A DNA stretch of 64,000 nucleotides from Sapria himalayana (GCA_029783825.1 JAREIK010005789.1:47147-111146), one strand, 5' to 3'. Positions 38,226 through 52,405 are shown, counted from the first letter of the stretch. Numbers and translations: made by a program. The notes: generated by a model from the sequence alone, not told the origin.

Positions 38226-41200
38226 ATAATAATCTTAATAATTATAAACATTAAAATTCAATATAAGTAATTTTATTGATAGATATTATAATAATGATCA
38301 AAAAATAAATTAATAAACTATTATTAATAAGATTGATAGTCAATTAAAATATAATTTAAAAACCTATATACAATGATTCAAAATCAAAGTAAAATATATT
38401 ACTAAATAATAATTTTTTGTTTTTAAATTTTTACTTCTTTTTATAAGCTTATATATATTTTTTGATAAAAATAATTATTAAAATTATATTTGTCTCACTC
38501 ATTATTTATTTGTAATTAACATTTCTATAAAAAATAAACTAATAAATAATTAAAATGAATATTTAAAATTATAATGAATACAAATTAAAATGAAATTGTG
38601 ATTTATTATAAATGGTATACCAGGTTTATTGGTTTGATTATTTAGGAGTTTTGTTGTTTAGGAGTTTAGCAATTTATGTTTTTAGGCATTTGTGGTTTAT
38701 AGGTTTTATTTAAATAATAAAAATAAAAAATTTTTTTTAGATTTTTTCTGATTTTCAAAGGTTTTAACCTTTGAAAATAAGATAATTTTTAAAATTTTTG
38801 GAAATGTGAATACTGTGTATAATTATATTAATCTTACTGATTATATATCATATAAATTCAATATAAACAATTTTAATGATAGATATTATAATAATGATCA
38901 AAAATTAAATTAATAAACTATTAATAAAAATATAAATTTTAATTAAAATATATTTACATGACTGCAAAATGATTCAAAATCAAATCAAAATATATTACTA
39001 AATAATAATATTTAATTTTTAAATTTTTCCTTCTTTTATAAGCTTATATTTTTTTATTAAAAAATCAATTATTTAAATAATGTTTGTCTCGCTCGAAATT
39101 TATTTTGTAATTAATTTTTGTAAAAAATTAAACTATAAATAATTAAATTGAATATTTAAAATTATTATTATAAATAGACATAAAAATGAGATTTATTATT
39201 CATTAAGTAGTATATAGATGTTAAAGGGTTTATGTATTTAGGGGTTTCGGGGTTTATGAGCTTACTGATTTAAGTAAGCAGGCATTTAATGGTCTATAGG
39301 CTTTATTTAAAAAATGAAATAACAAAAAATTTATTTTTATTATTTTTTATCATATTTTGAAGGTTATAACCATTGAAAATATAATAATTTTTAAATTTTT
39401 TTCAAGAGTGAATACAATATTTATTTATATAATCATAATAATTATATATAATATAAATTCAATATAATCAATTTTATTGATAGATATTCTAATAAATCTA
39501 AAAAAATAAATTAAAAATCTATAATGAATATGATTCATATTACTTAAAATATAATATGAAAACCTAAAATGATTCAAAGCAAAGGAAAATGTATTACTAA
39601 ATAATAATTATTTGTTTGAAATTTTTTTTTCTTTTAAAAAGTTTATCTATATTTTTTGATGAAAAATAATTTATATAAATTATATCTATCTAACTCATAA
39701 TTTATTTTGTAATTAATATTTATATAAAAATAAACAAATAACTAATTAAAATGAATATTTTAAATTATAATGAAAACAATAATATTGAGATTTATTATTT
39801 ATTATTTAGGGTATACTGGTTTAATTTAAATTAGATCTGTCTCACTGATAATTTAATTTGTAATTAATATTTCTATAAAAATAAACTGATAAATAATTAA
39901 AATAAAAATTAAAAATTATACTGAATACAAATTTAAATGATATTTATGATTTATTATTAATGTATACTAGTTTAATGGTTTAAGTATTTAGAGGTTTTGT
40001 CGTTTAGGAGTTTAGTGATTTATGTTTTTAGGCACTTAGTGGTTTATAGGTATTATTTAAATAATAAAATAACAAAAAAAATTTGTAATTTTTTCTCATT
40101 TTCATAGGTTATAACCTTTGAAAATATAATAATATTTAAAATTTTTTGAAATGTGAATACAATCTTTAGTTATATTAATATTAATAATTATATATCATAT
40201 AAATTCAATATAAACAATTTTATTGATAGATATATTAATAATGATCAAAAATTAAATAAATAAACTATTAATAATAAGATAGAGATTAATTAATAAACTT
40301 TTGATAGATATTATAATTATCTTTATTATATAGGTTATATAGGTTTAATGCTTTAAGTATTTAGGGGGTTTTGGGGTTTAGGAGTCTATAGATTTAAATG
40401 TTTAGGTATTTAGTGATTTATAATTTTTATTTAAATAATAAAATATAAAAAATTATTTTTGTGATTTTTTATCATTTTTGAAGGTTATAACCTTTGAAAA
40501 TATAATAATTTTTAAATTTCTTTTCAAAGTAAAAATAATATTTAGTTATAATAATATTAATAATTATAAAACATTAAAATTCAATATAAGTAATTTTATT
40601 GATAGATATTATAATAATGATCAAAAAATAAATTAATAAACTATTATTAATAAGATTGATAGTAATTAAAATATAATTTAAAACCTATATACAATGATTC
40701 AAAATCAAAGTAAAATATATTACTAAATAATAATTTTTGTTTTTAAATTTTTACTTCTTTTTATAAGCTTATATTTTTTTTGATTAAAAATAAATTATTA
40801 AAATTATATTTGTCTCACTCATTATTTATTTTGTAATTAACATTTCTATAAAAAATAAACTAATAAATAATTAAAATGAATATTTAAAATTATAATGAAT
40901 ACAAATTAAAATGAATTTGTGATTTATTATAAATGGTATACCGGTTTATTGGTTTGATTATTTAGGAGTTTTGTTGTTTAGGAGTTTAGCAATTTATGTT
41001 TTTAGGCATATTGTGGTTTATAGGTTTTATTTAAATAATAAAAATAAAAAATTTTTTTTTAGATTTTTTCTGATTTTCAAAGGTTATAACCTTTGAAAAT
41101 AAGATAATTTTTAAAATTTTTTGAAATGTGAATACCATGTATAATTATATTAATCTTACTGATTATATATCATATAAATTCAATATAAACAATTTTAATG

Positions 41201-44200
41201 ATAGATATTATAATAATGATCAAAAATTAATTAATAAACTATTAATAAAAATATAAATTTTAATTAAAATATATTTACATGACGCAAAATGATTCAAATC
41301 AAATCAAAATATATTACTAAATAATAATATTTAATTTTTAAATTTTTCCTTCTTTTTATAAGCTTATATTTTTTTATTAAAAATCAATTATTTAAATAAT
41401 GTTTGTCTCGCTCGAAATTTATTTTGTAATTAATTTTTGTAAAAAATTAAACTATAAATAATTAAATTGAATATTTAAAATTATAATAAATAGACATAAA
41501 AATGAGATTTATTATTCATTAAGTAGTATATAGATGTTAAAGGGTTTATGTATTTAGGGGTTTCGGGTTTATGAGCTTACTGATTTAAGTAAGCAGGCAT
41601 TTAATGGTCTATATGCTTTATTTAAAAAATGAAATAACAAAAAATTTATTTTTATTATTTTATCTCATATTTTCAAGGTTATAATCCTTGAAAATATAAT
41701 AATTTTTAAATTTTTTTAAAGAGTGAATACAATATTTATTTATAATAATCATAATAATTAAATATAATATAAATTCAATATAATCAATTTTATTGATAGA
41801 TATTCTAATAAATCAAAAAAATAAATTAAAAATCTATAATGATTTAGATTCATATTACTTAAAATATAATATGAAAACCTAAAATGATTCAATAGCAAAG
41901 GAAAATGTATTACCAAATAATAATTATTTGTTTTGAAATTTTTTTTCTTTTAAAAAGTTTATCTATATTTTTTGATGAAAAATAATTTATATAAATTATA
42001 TCTATCTAACTCATAATTTATTTTGTAATTAATATTTATATAAAAATAAACAAATAACTAATTAAAATGAATATTTTAAATTATAATGAAAACAATAATA
42101 TTGAGATTTATTATTTATTATTTAGGGTATACTGGTTTAATTTAAATTAGATCTGTCTCACTGATAATTTAATTTGTAATTAATATTTCTATAAAAATAA
42201 ACTGATAAATAATTAAAATAAAAATTAAAAATTATACTGAATACAAATTTAAATGATATTTATGATTTATTATTAATGTATACTAGTTTAATGGTTTAAG
42301 TATTTAGAGGTTTTGTCAGTTTAGGAGTTTAGTGATTTATGTTTTTAGGCACTTAGTGGTTTATAGGTATTTTTTAAATAATAAAATAACAAAAAAAATT
42401 TGTAATTTTTTATCATTTTCATAGGTGATAACCTATGAAAATATAATAATATTTAAAATTTTTGAAATGTGAATACAATCTCTAGTTATATTAATATTAA
42501 TAATTATATATCATATAAATTCAATATAAACAATTTTATTGATAGATATATTAATAATGATCAAAAATTAAATTAATAAACTATTAATAATAAGATAGAG
42601 ATTAATTAATAAACTATTGATAGATATTATAATTATCATATATTATATAGGTTATATATGTTTAATGCTTTAAGTATTTAGGGCTTTTGGGGTTTAGGAG
42701 TCTATAGATTTAAAAGTTTAAGTATTTACTGATTTATAATTTTTATTTAAAAAATAAAAATATAAAAAATTATTTTTGAAATTTTTTATCATTTTTGAAG
42801 GTTATAACCTTTGAAAATATAATAATTTTAAATTTTTTTTCAAAAGTAAAAATAATATTCAGTTATAATAATATTAATAATTATAAAACATTAAAATTCA
42901 ATATAAGTAATTTTATTGATAGATATTATAATAATGATCAAAAAATAATTAATAAACTATTATTAATAAGATTGCTAGTTATTAAAATATAATTTAAAAA
43001 CCTATATACAATGATTCAAAATCAAAGTAAAATATATTACTAAATAATAATTTTTTGTTTTTAAATTTTTACTTCTTTTATAAGCTTATATTTTTTTTTG
43101 AATAAAAAATAAATTATTAAAATTATATTTGTCTCACTCATTATTTACTTTGTAATTAACATTTCTATAAAAATAAACTAATAAATAATTAAAATGAATA
43201 TTTAAAATTATAATGAATACAAATTAAAATGAGATTTGTGATTTATTATATATGGAATACCGGTTTATTGGTTTGATTATTTAGGAGTTTTGTTGTTTAG
43301 GAGTTAGCAATTTATGTTTTTTAGGCATATTGTGGTTATAGATTTTACTTAAATAATAAAAATAAAAATTTTTTTTTAGATTTTTTTTGATTTTCAAAGG
43401 TTATAACCTTTGAAAATATGATAATTTTTAAAATTTTTTGAAATGTGAATACCATGTATAATTATATTAATCTTACTGATTATATATCAAATAAATTCAA
43501 TATAAACAATTTTAATGATAGATATTATAATAATGATCAAAAATTAAATTAATAAACTATTAATAAAAATATAAATTTTAATTAACTATATTTACATGAC
43601 GCAAAATGATTCAAAATCAAATCAAAATATATTACTAATAATAATATTTAATTTTTAAAATTTTCCTTCTTTTTATAAGCTTATATTTTTTTATAAAAAA
43701 TCAATTATTTAAATAATGTTTGTCTCACTCAAAATTTATTTTGTAATTAATTTTTGTAAAAAATTAAACTATAAATAATTAAATTGAATATTTAAAATTA
43801 TTATAAATAGACATAAAAATGAGATTTATTATTCATTAAGTAGTATATAGATGTTAAAGGTTTATGTATTTAGGGTTTCGGGGTTTATGAGCTTACTGAT
43901 TTAAGTAAGCAGGCATTTAAAGGTCTATAGGCTTTATTTAAAAAATGAAATAACAAAAAATTTATTTTTATTATTTTTTATCATATTTTAAGGTTATAAC
44001 CATTGAAAATATAATAATTTTTAAATTTTTTTCAAGAGTGAATACAATATTTATTTATTATAATCATAATAATTATATATAATATAAATTCAATATAATC
44101 AATTTATTGATAGATATTCTAATAATTCTCAAAAATAAATTAAAAATCTATAATGAATAAGATTCATATTACTTAAAATATAATATGAAAACCTAAAATG

Positions 44201-45537
44201 ATTCAAAAGCAAAGGAAAATGTATTACTAAATAATAATTATTTGTTTTAAATTTTTTTTATTTTAAAAAGTTTATCTATATTTTATTGATGAAAAATAAT
44301 TTATATAAATTATATCTATCTAACTCATAATTTATTTTGTAATTAATATTTATATAAAAATAAACAAATAACTAATTAAAATGAATATTTTAAATTATAA
44401 TGAAAACAATAATATTGAGATTATTATTTATTATTTAGGGTATACTGGTTTAATTTAAATTAGATCTGTCTCACTGATAATTTAATTTGTAATTAATATT
44501 TCTATAAAAATAAACTGATAAATAATTAAAATAAAAATTAAAAATTATACAGAATACAAATTTAAATGATATTTATGATTTATTATTAATGTATACTAGT
44601 TTAAATGTTTAAGTATTTAAAGGTTTTGTCGTTTAGGAGTTTAGTGATTTATGTTTTTAGGCACTTAGTGGTTTATATATATTATTTAAAAAATAAAATA
44701 ACAAAAAAAATGTTGTAATTTTTTCTCATTCTCATAGGTTATAACATTTGATAATATAATAAAACTTAAAATTTTTGAAATGTGTATACAATCTTTAGTT
44801 ATATTAATATTAATAATTATATATCATATAAATTCAATATAAACAATTTTATAGATAGATTTCTTAATAATGATCAAAAATTCAATTAATAAACTATTAA
44901 TAATAAGATAGAGATTAATTAATAAACTATTGATAGATATTATAATTATCATTTATTATATAGATTATATAGGTTTAGTGCTTTAAGTATTTAGGGGGTT
45001 TTAGGGTTTAGAAGTCTATATATATATAAAGGTTTAGGAATTTTTTGGTTTATAAGTTTTATTTAAATAATAAAATTTTCAAAAAATTATTTTTGTTATT
45101 TTTTATCATTTTTGAAAGTTATAACCTTTGAAAATATAATAATTTTTAATTTTTTTTAAAATGTAAATATAATATTTAGCTATAATAATCTTAATAATTA
45201 TAAAACATTAAAATTCGATATAAGTAATTTTATTGTTAGATATTATAATAATGATCAAAAAATAAATAAATAACCTATTATGAATAAGATTGATAGCAAT
45301 TAAAATATAATTTCAAAACCTATATACAATGATTCAAAATCAATGTAAAATATATTACTAAATAATAATTTTTTGTTTTTAAATTTTTACTTCTTTTTAT
45401 AAGGTTATATTTTTTTTGATTAAAAATAAATTATTAAAATTATATTTGTCTCACTCATTATTTATTTTGTAATTAACATTTCTATAAAAATAAACTAATA
45501 AATAATTTAAATGTATATTTAAAACTATAATGAATAA

Positions 45538-45553
45538 AAATTATAGATCTGTC
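45538..45553 (+). repeat. Irregular HOR junction: extra C-D pair, right arm
   Basis: GAATAAAAATTA is joined to TAGATCTGTCTCACTG, the mirror image of the join at 27380-27395. It yields the order C-D-C-D in this arm. Confidence 0.75.
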
Positions 45554-48037
45554 TCACTGATAATTTAATATGTAATTTATATTTCTATAAAAATAAACTG
45601 ATAAATAATTAAAATAAAAATTAAAAATTATACAGAATACAAATTTAGATGATATTTCTATTTTATTATTAATGTATACTTGTTTAAATGTTTAAGTATT
45701 TAGAGGTTTTGTATTTTAGGAGTTTAGTGATTTATGTTTTTAGGCACTTAGTGGTTTATAGGTATTATTTAAACAATAAAATAACAAAAAAAATTTGTAA
45801 TTTTTTCTCATTTTCATAGGTTATAAACTTTGAAAATATAATAATATTTAAAATTTTTGAAATGTAAATACAATCATTAGTTATATTAATATTAATAATT
45901 ATATATCATATAAATTCAATTTAAACAATTTTATTGATAGATATATTAATAATGATCAAAAATTAAATAAATAAACTTTTAATAATAAGATATAGATTAA
46001 TTAATAAACTTTTGAATGATATTATAATTATCCTTTATTATATAGGTTATATTGTTTTAATGCTTTAAATATTTAGGGGCTTTTTGGGTTTAAAAGTCTA
46101 TAGATTTAAATGTTTAGGTATTTAGTGATTTATAATTTTTATTTAAATAATAAAAATATAAAAAAATTATTTTTCTGATTTTATATCATTTTTGAAGGTT
46201 ATAACCTTTGAAAATATAATAATTTTTAAATTTTTTTTCAAAAGTAAAAATAATATTTAGTTATAATAATCTTAATAATTATAAAACATTAAAATTCAAT
46301 ATAAGTAATTTTATTGATAGATATTATAATTATGATCAAAATATAAATTAATAAACTATTATTAATAAGATTGATAGTAATTAAAATATAATTTAAAAAC
46401 CTATTTACAATTATTCAAAATCAAAGTAAAATATATTACTAAATAATAATTTTTTGTTATTTAATTTTTACTTCTTTTTATAAGCTTATATTTTTTTTGA
46501 ATAAAAAATAAATTATTAAAATTATATTTGTCTCGCTCATTATTTATATTGTAATTAACATTTATATAAAAAAATAATCTAATAATAATTAAAATGAATA
46601 TTTAAAATTATAATGAATAAAAATTTTAATGAGATTTGTGATTTATTATATATTGTATACCGGTTTATTGGTTTGATTATTTAGGAGTTTTAGTGTTTAG
46701 GAGTTTAGCAATTTATGTTTTTAGGCATATTGTGGTTTATAGGTTTTATTTACGTAATAAAAATAAAAAAAATATTTAGATTTTTTCTGATTTTCAAAGG
46801 TTATAACCTTTGAAAATAAGATAATTTTTAAAATTTTTTGAAATGTGAATACCATGTATAATTATATTAATCTTACTGATTATATATCATATAAATTCAA
46901 TATAAACAATTTTAATCATAGAAATTATAATAATGATCAAAAATTAAATTAATAAGCTATTTATAAAATTATAAATTTTAATCAAAATATATTTACATGA
47001 TGCAAAATGATTCAAAATCAAATCAAAATATATTACTAAATAATAATATTTAATTTTTAAATTTTTCCTTCTTTTTATAAGCTTATATTTTTTTAAAAAA
47101 AATTAATTATTTAAATATTGTTTGTGTCACTCAAAATTTATTTAGTAAAAAATTAAACTATAAATAATTAAATTGAATATTTAAAAATATTATAAATAGA
47201 CATAAAAATGAGATTTATTATTCATTAAGTAGTATATAGATGTTAAAGGGTTTATGTATTTAGGGGTTTCGGGGTTTATGAGCTTACTGATTTAAGTAAG
47301 TAGGCATCTAAAGGTCTATAGACTTTATTTAAAAAATGAAATAACAAAAAAATTATTTTTATTATTTTTTATCATATTTTGAAGGTTATAACCATTGAAA
47401 ATATAATAATTTTAAAATTTTTTTCAAAAGTAAATACAATATTTATTTATTATAATCATAATAATTATATATAATATAAATTCAATATAATCTATTTTAT
47501 TGATAGATATTCTAATAAATCTAACAAAATAAATTTAAAATCTATAATGAATATGATTCATATTACTTAAAATATAATATTAAAACCTAAAATGATTCAA
47601 AAGCAAAGAAAAATGTATTACGAAATAATAATTATGTGATTTGAAAACTTTTTTTTATTTTAAAAAGTTTATCTATACTTTTTGGATTAAAAATAATTTA
47701 TATAAATTATATCTATCTAACTCATAATTTATTTTGTAATTAATATTTATATAAAAATAAACAAATGACTAATTAAAATGAATATTTTAAATTATAATGA
47801 AAACAATAATATTGAAATTTATTATTTATTATTTCGGGTATACTGGTTTAATTTAAATTAGATATGTCTAATGAAAATTTAATTTGTAATTAATATTTCT
47901 ATAAAAATAAACTAATAAATAATTAAAATAATGAAAAATTATTTTCTAGATTTTTTATCATTTTTGAAGGTTATACACTTTGAAAATATATTAAATTTTA
48001 ATTTTTTTTTCAAAAGTAAATATAATATTTAGTTATA

Positions 48038-48433
48038 AATTATAAAAATAAATTATTAAAATTATTATCTAAATAATAATTTTTTAGATTATTTAAATAT
48101 TCCTTTGCTTTTGAATAAAAATTTAGTAATATATTTTCTGATTATATTTAGTAATATCATTTTAGATTTTCAAAAAATTTATTTTAATACGAGAACACCT
48201 CAAACAATGATATCAAAAATATGATATATTTCATATATCTTCACATTAATATAATTATACATTTTTTTATTTTTATAATTAATAAAAATAAACTATAAAT
48301 AATTTAATAAACTTTAAATATCAAAAAATCAAACTATATATAATTAAATTAAATAAATACTTATTTAAATGATATCTTCACATTAATATTTCGAGATATC
48401 TTCAATATAAACTATAAATAATAAAAATAAATA
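48038..48433. repeat. Scrambled boundary zone, inner side of right insert (part 1)
   Basis: Mirror of about 24515-24904: out-of-order satellite snippets, then GATATC words and AAACTATAAATAAT words. There is no HOR order and no ORF. Confidence 0.65.
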
Positions 48434-48454
48434 TTTAATACGACGAGCTCATTA

Positions 48455-48735
48455 TTATTTATTTTTATTATAAACTATATTAAATAAATATCTATAAATA
48501 TCTAATGAACTCATTATTAATATTTATTTGTTTATATTAAATATTAATATAAACTATAAATAATTTGTAGATGATGTATTTATTTTTATTAATAAAAATA
48601 AATATCTAATGAGCTCATTAATATTAATATAAACTATAAATAATAAAAATAAATATAAAAAATAATATTTATTTTATTTATTTTTATTTATTTTTATTTA
48701 TTTTTATTTATTTTTATTTATTTTTATTAATTTTT
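48455..48735. repeat. A+T patch with expanded 10-bp repeat
   Basis: Patchwork like 24221-24493, ending in TTTTTATTTA repeated about five times (48671-48730). The left arm has only about two copies (24250-24275). The expansion by about three units is private to the right arm. Confidence 0.75.
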
Positions 48736-48739
48736 ATAA

Positions 48740-50105
48740 TAGAATTTAACAAAAAAAATTCCAAAAAGAATATCAAAAAAATAATAATAATATAACAACT
48801 TTATTATTTTATAAAATTACCGAAACACATATTTTAATATAAAATTTTAATATACATAAATACATGTCAAGAAAAAAATGTTCAACAATAACATTAACAT
48901 GTCTATTAATATCGAAGATTTTAAACTTTATAGAAGCATTGGATATTATTAGTCACAATAATATCAAAGAATCAAAATTCTATAAACAAATAAAAACAAC
49001 GCGAATACCTATAACCTTGATATTAATCTTTAAATCAACTACTCAACAATCTAGAATAAGATTTTGAGCAAAAAATTGCTATAGATATAGAAGTATTGTA
49101 TTTAGTGGCACCGAAAGTACAAAATCTAGAAAACTTCTCTCGAGAGAACATCACCGTCACATCTCCAATAGTCTATCGTATAAATATTGAACCTTAATAA
49201 AATCAATTATAACTCATGATATGATTTGCATATCAAATGCCTTTCACGAGTATGTTATGACTTCTATGAAAAAAGAACATGTCACAACTACCTTTCTACT
49301 TCTAATTGCACCTATGTCAAACTCCCATCACTCTCTTCAATATTGTGTGATGAAGAAAGATATGTCAATATCGTGACTTATCATATCAACTCCTTTTAAT
49401 CTTGATATAGCTATAGTAATATGAGTTACTCTTTAATAAATCTCGGAAAGAAACCAAAATACTTTCTAAGAATCTATGGCTACAAACTAGTACATCACTC
49501 TCTTAATGAATACATATAAAAAATCATAGAAACCTACCCACAAGTCTTCAAATATGTTGTGTGATATATCAATAATGGTACCAAGGTAATGATTTTGTTT
49601 CACATTGTGGGTCATATCGTCCCTAAAAATCAATCTAAACATCCATAGTTTAGTAAAAGCATATTATAAATAAATTATCTATAAAAAAACATCAAATCAA
49701 TCATGTGTCAGATCCTTTTGCGAGCATCACAAGAGTCAATTACAAATGATACAATTGAATAAATTGATTTTCATGGATACACTAGCAATTTTACATCAAT
49801 TTGTATGCATTTAATAATTTAAATTTGACTCAATTTTCTATTATGACCTCCATGTATAGTTGAAAAAAAAAACCAGTAAAAATGTTAAAATTTTAAACTG
49901 AACAAGAAATAAGTAAGTTGAGAGGAAAGAGGACATTTGAAAAAAAAAAATAATTTAATCAAATTCATAAATTAAGTATAAATACTTAAGAAATTAAATT
50001 TATGAAAAGCTGCCTAAGTTTATTTACAAAAAATGGTACTAAATCAAAAAATAAGTATATTTTGATCAACATAATTGACAAATCCCAAATATATACTTGA
50101 TAGTC
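48740..50105. other. Non-coding unique DNA, inner half of right insert
   Basis: Partner of 22870-24220. A 67-codon lysine/isoleucine-rich frame at 48864-49067 is not kept in the left arm because of an indel near its start, so I do not call it. Nothing recognisable otherwise. Confidence 0.6.
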
Positions 50106-50108
50106 TTT

Positions 50109-50168
50109 CTATCTCTCTCTCTCTCTAAATTTAGTGCTCTCTCTCTCTTTCACTCTTACCCTCTCTCT
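50109..50168. repeat. CT-rich microsatellite
   Basis: Interrupted CT run, partner of 22807-22869, with a different repeat number. Confidence 0.8.
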
Positions 50169-50169
50169 T

Positions 50170-50802
50170 AGCATTAAATTTTACTCTCACTATAATTCAT
50201 TCGTTAATTCATCATGTTCTCTCTCACATTAATTTAATTCATTTCCAAAAATTAAGTTAAGTTAATGATAAACCTATTCATATTATCAGAATCTCTTATC
50301 GTAAAAAAAATATCCAACTTGAAACTCAAATAAAAGTTAAATTAAAATAATTCTACAATGAGAAAAGTAATTTATGTGTGTGTGTGTGTGTTTTTTAGTA
50401 CACTCATATGAGGGGAATGATATATAAAAAGTATGACTCGAATGACAAAAAATGTGAAATAATTATATTGATGATAAATATAATGTTTTCTTTTTTATTT
50501 AAATTATTAAAAATACAAAGTTATAATAGAATTTGTAATTGAAAAAAATGAAATTGAAAAAAATATTTAATAACTAATTCATAACAACTTTAAATGGCAA
50601 TGACCAAAGGGAAGAAATATGTTTGAAGGTGTCAAAGTGGTTTCATTCATGGGGCATTGATTGCTTAGGTGGCCATTTTTTTGTTTGTATTGTATGGCTG
50701 AAAATAAAGTAGTTAGAATTTGTGTTATTGACTTATGATGAAAAAACACAAGAGGTGTTCGAGGTGTTTGAATTCTCTTCATGCGAACCCCATACTCTCA
50801 GC
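50170..50802. other. Upstream flank of RING pseudogene, right copy
   Basis: About 630 bp that includes a TG microsatellite at about 50375-50392. Near the TATA box it becomes ordinary-composition, promoter-side DNA. Nearly identical to the left-arm flank. Confidence 0.55.
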
Positions 50803-50810
50803 TATAAATA
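50803..50810 (+). promoter_or_regulatory. TATA box of RING pseudogene, right copy
   Basis: TATAAATA, ending 60 bases before the ATG at 50870, as in the left copy. One substitution lies just upstream (CAGC here, CAAC on the left). Confidence 0.6.
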
Positions 50811-50869
50811 TCACTACGCATTGATCTATTTTCTTCATCCTTTACCTCGCCATCTCTTAGTTCACCATT

Positions 50870-51601
50870 ATGACTTCTTTTTTACCTATTTCCTACAATG
50901 CCATGAGTGTGAATGGGACTGTCAAGTGCTCCCTCACCTTCCAAGAGCTAAAAACCCCAAGTACAAAGCCCTCTATTCCACCCTTTATATTTGTAAATTT
51001 ATTTTTATCCAAAGTCATCTCCGTTCCTAGTGAGGCCGACTCGGACATTTCCCAAAGCACGATGCAGGCAGTATCTGAAAAATCTATTATTATTCTATCT
51101 GACAACTCACTAGAATCTCTCTATATAACACGGAATACTGAAGTGGAAGCTCTGACTACCTTGGGAGTGCCAACATCAGAGCATTCTAGGATAATTGACT
51201 CCATTGTTGTTGAGGCCGACAGCATGATGGCCTCTTCCAGATCTGATTCTCAAGCCTTTCCGGGGTTCATCGAAGTCCATGTCTCATCCATGTAGATTTC
51301 AGTTGAGATTCACCGCATATTTCAATTTCAGAGTTCAGCGGATATGCAGAATGCCATAATGGAGCATCTTGCTTCACGGAGCAACAATACACTTCCAGCT
51401 TCTAGAACCTCCATTCATATTCTTGAAAGGGGCTGTCATTCTAGATTTGAAGATGCAACTTGCACCATTTGCCTGGATGATTTTGATAGCAACACATAAT
51501 TTCTTCAGATGCCTTGCAAGCATTTTTTCCATGATGATTGCATTGTGAAATGGCTCTCCCAGAGTGATTTTTGCCCTACTTGCAGATATCACATGCCATA
51601 G
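50870..51601 (+). pseudogene. RING-H2 finger E3 ubiquitin ligase pseudogene, right copy
   Basis: Same 243-codon frame as the left copy, from ATG 50870 to TAG 51599-51601. It is broken twice. A private TAG at codon 142 (51293-51295; the left copy has TCG, Ser) reduces the product to 141 residues. The shared TAA at codon 210 (51497-51499) lies inside the RING. All eight RING-H2 ligands are still present in the sequence after the stops: C198, C201, C216, H218, H221, C224, C235, C238. W228 is also present, but E226 is Val. Against the left copy I count about ten substitutions and no indels, nearly all amino-acid changing, as expected for drift without selection. The shared TAA was there before duplication; the TAG came after. 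Confidence 0.85.
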
Positions 51602-51656
51602 ACAACTAAGTGTAGGATCGTTGACTGGTTGTATTTTTTTTTCTGTCTTCTAATTG

Positions 51657-51662
51657 AATAAA
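51657..51662 (+). terminator. Putative polyadenylation signal AATAAA
   Basis: AATAAA 56-57 bases after the original TAG of the RING pseudogene, matching the left arm. Confidence 0.5.
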
Positions 51663-52198
51663 CATTATATTTATTTTTTGAATCTCAAGTCCATTCTTAT
51701 ATATTTTAATGACGCGTGTTGTGTTGGTATTCCCCCTTAATCAAGTGAAAATGAGATGCTTTTTTAATTTATAATTTTGTGTTATCGCTTATATCTTCAA
51801 ATTTTCTATTCTGGACGAATAGATGGCACGTTGCTAATTTTCATGAAAACCATTCCCAAGCACATCTTTAAAAGAGGAATATAAAATTATTGTGAGTTGA
51901 GGTATACTTTCCAGGAAAGTTGCCATCAACTATATCTTTAAAATATGTTAAGCATTTTGTTTATATGGCTAGGCTTGCATTCTAATTAATTTTTATAAAC
52001 GAGATATTCACCATCACTATTCACGAACACCCTCTTTTCAAGAGTTTCTGCATCGAAACGAGAAGTTAAAAATTATCCACATTGGACATTGTTGAGTGGA
52101 AGATGATGAAAATTGTTGCGAGAATGGTACGACGGTTCTTAGGCTTGTAGGAATGGGTAATTTTTCTGGACAAGTTACTTCTCCAGATTTCATTCTGA
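51663..52198. other. Spacer between RING pseudogene and coding fragment
   Basis: About 535 bp. The last ~120 bp (from about 52080) look coding-like on + in a frame broken by TAG and TGA (for example KIVARMVRRFLGL then a stop), suggesting a decayed continuation of the next fragment. No intact ORF. Confidence 0.5.
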
Positions 52199-52402
52199 GC
52201 AAAAACTTGTAAACTTGTCATTCTATCTGATGAAGATGAGAATGCATATGAGAGAGAACTGGAAGATATTGCATTTTTAGAGTTGCAGGAATCGAAGGCT
52301 AGTGTGTTCCTAGTTCAGTTTTTGAAGCTCGTTGGTCACCTACAACAAGTTATTCAAGTTCCAATTAGGGTGGCATGTTTTGGAAATGATATGAGTCTCT
52401 TC
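52199..52402 (+). pseudogene. Unidentified coding-like fragment, right copy (68 codons)
   Basis: Open from just after a TGA (52196-52198) to the TGA at 52403-52405, with no in-frame ATG near the start. The product begins KLVILSDEDENAYERELEDI, acidic, and continues leucine/valine-rich to CFGNDMSLF. It has the same length as the left copy. The changes I see are conservative or few (DEDE/DENE, PIR/PNR, SLF/ILL near the end). Family not recognised. It is probably a captured exon remnant. Confidence 0.4.
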
Positions 52403-52405
52403 TGA

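Larger units (their letters stand above)
36451..48037 (+). repeat. Satellite block 4 (+ polarity), right inner arm
   Basis: Mirror of block 3. Approximate cores are A 36450, E 37050, C 37790, D 38168, A 38762, E 39368, C 40112, D 40490, A 41090, E 41682, C 42428, D 42808, A 43405, E 43996, C 44742, D 45122, C 45825, D 46205, A 46806, E 47390 and a partial D at 47972. The C-D-C-D irregularity and the truncated D at the insert edge match block 3. The D core at 38168 is C-like (private to this arm). Confidence 0.92.

Noticed and set aside
48864..49067. 67-codon frame in the right insert
   Set aside because: Not preserved in the left arm because of an indel near its start; no recognisable motif.
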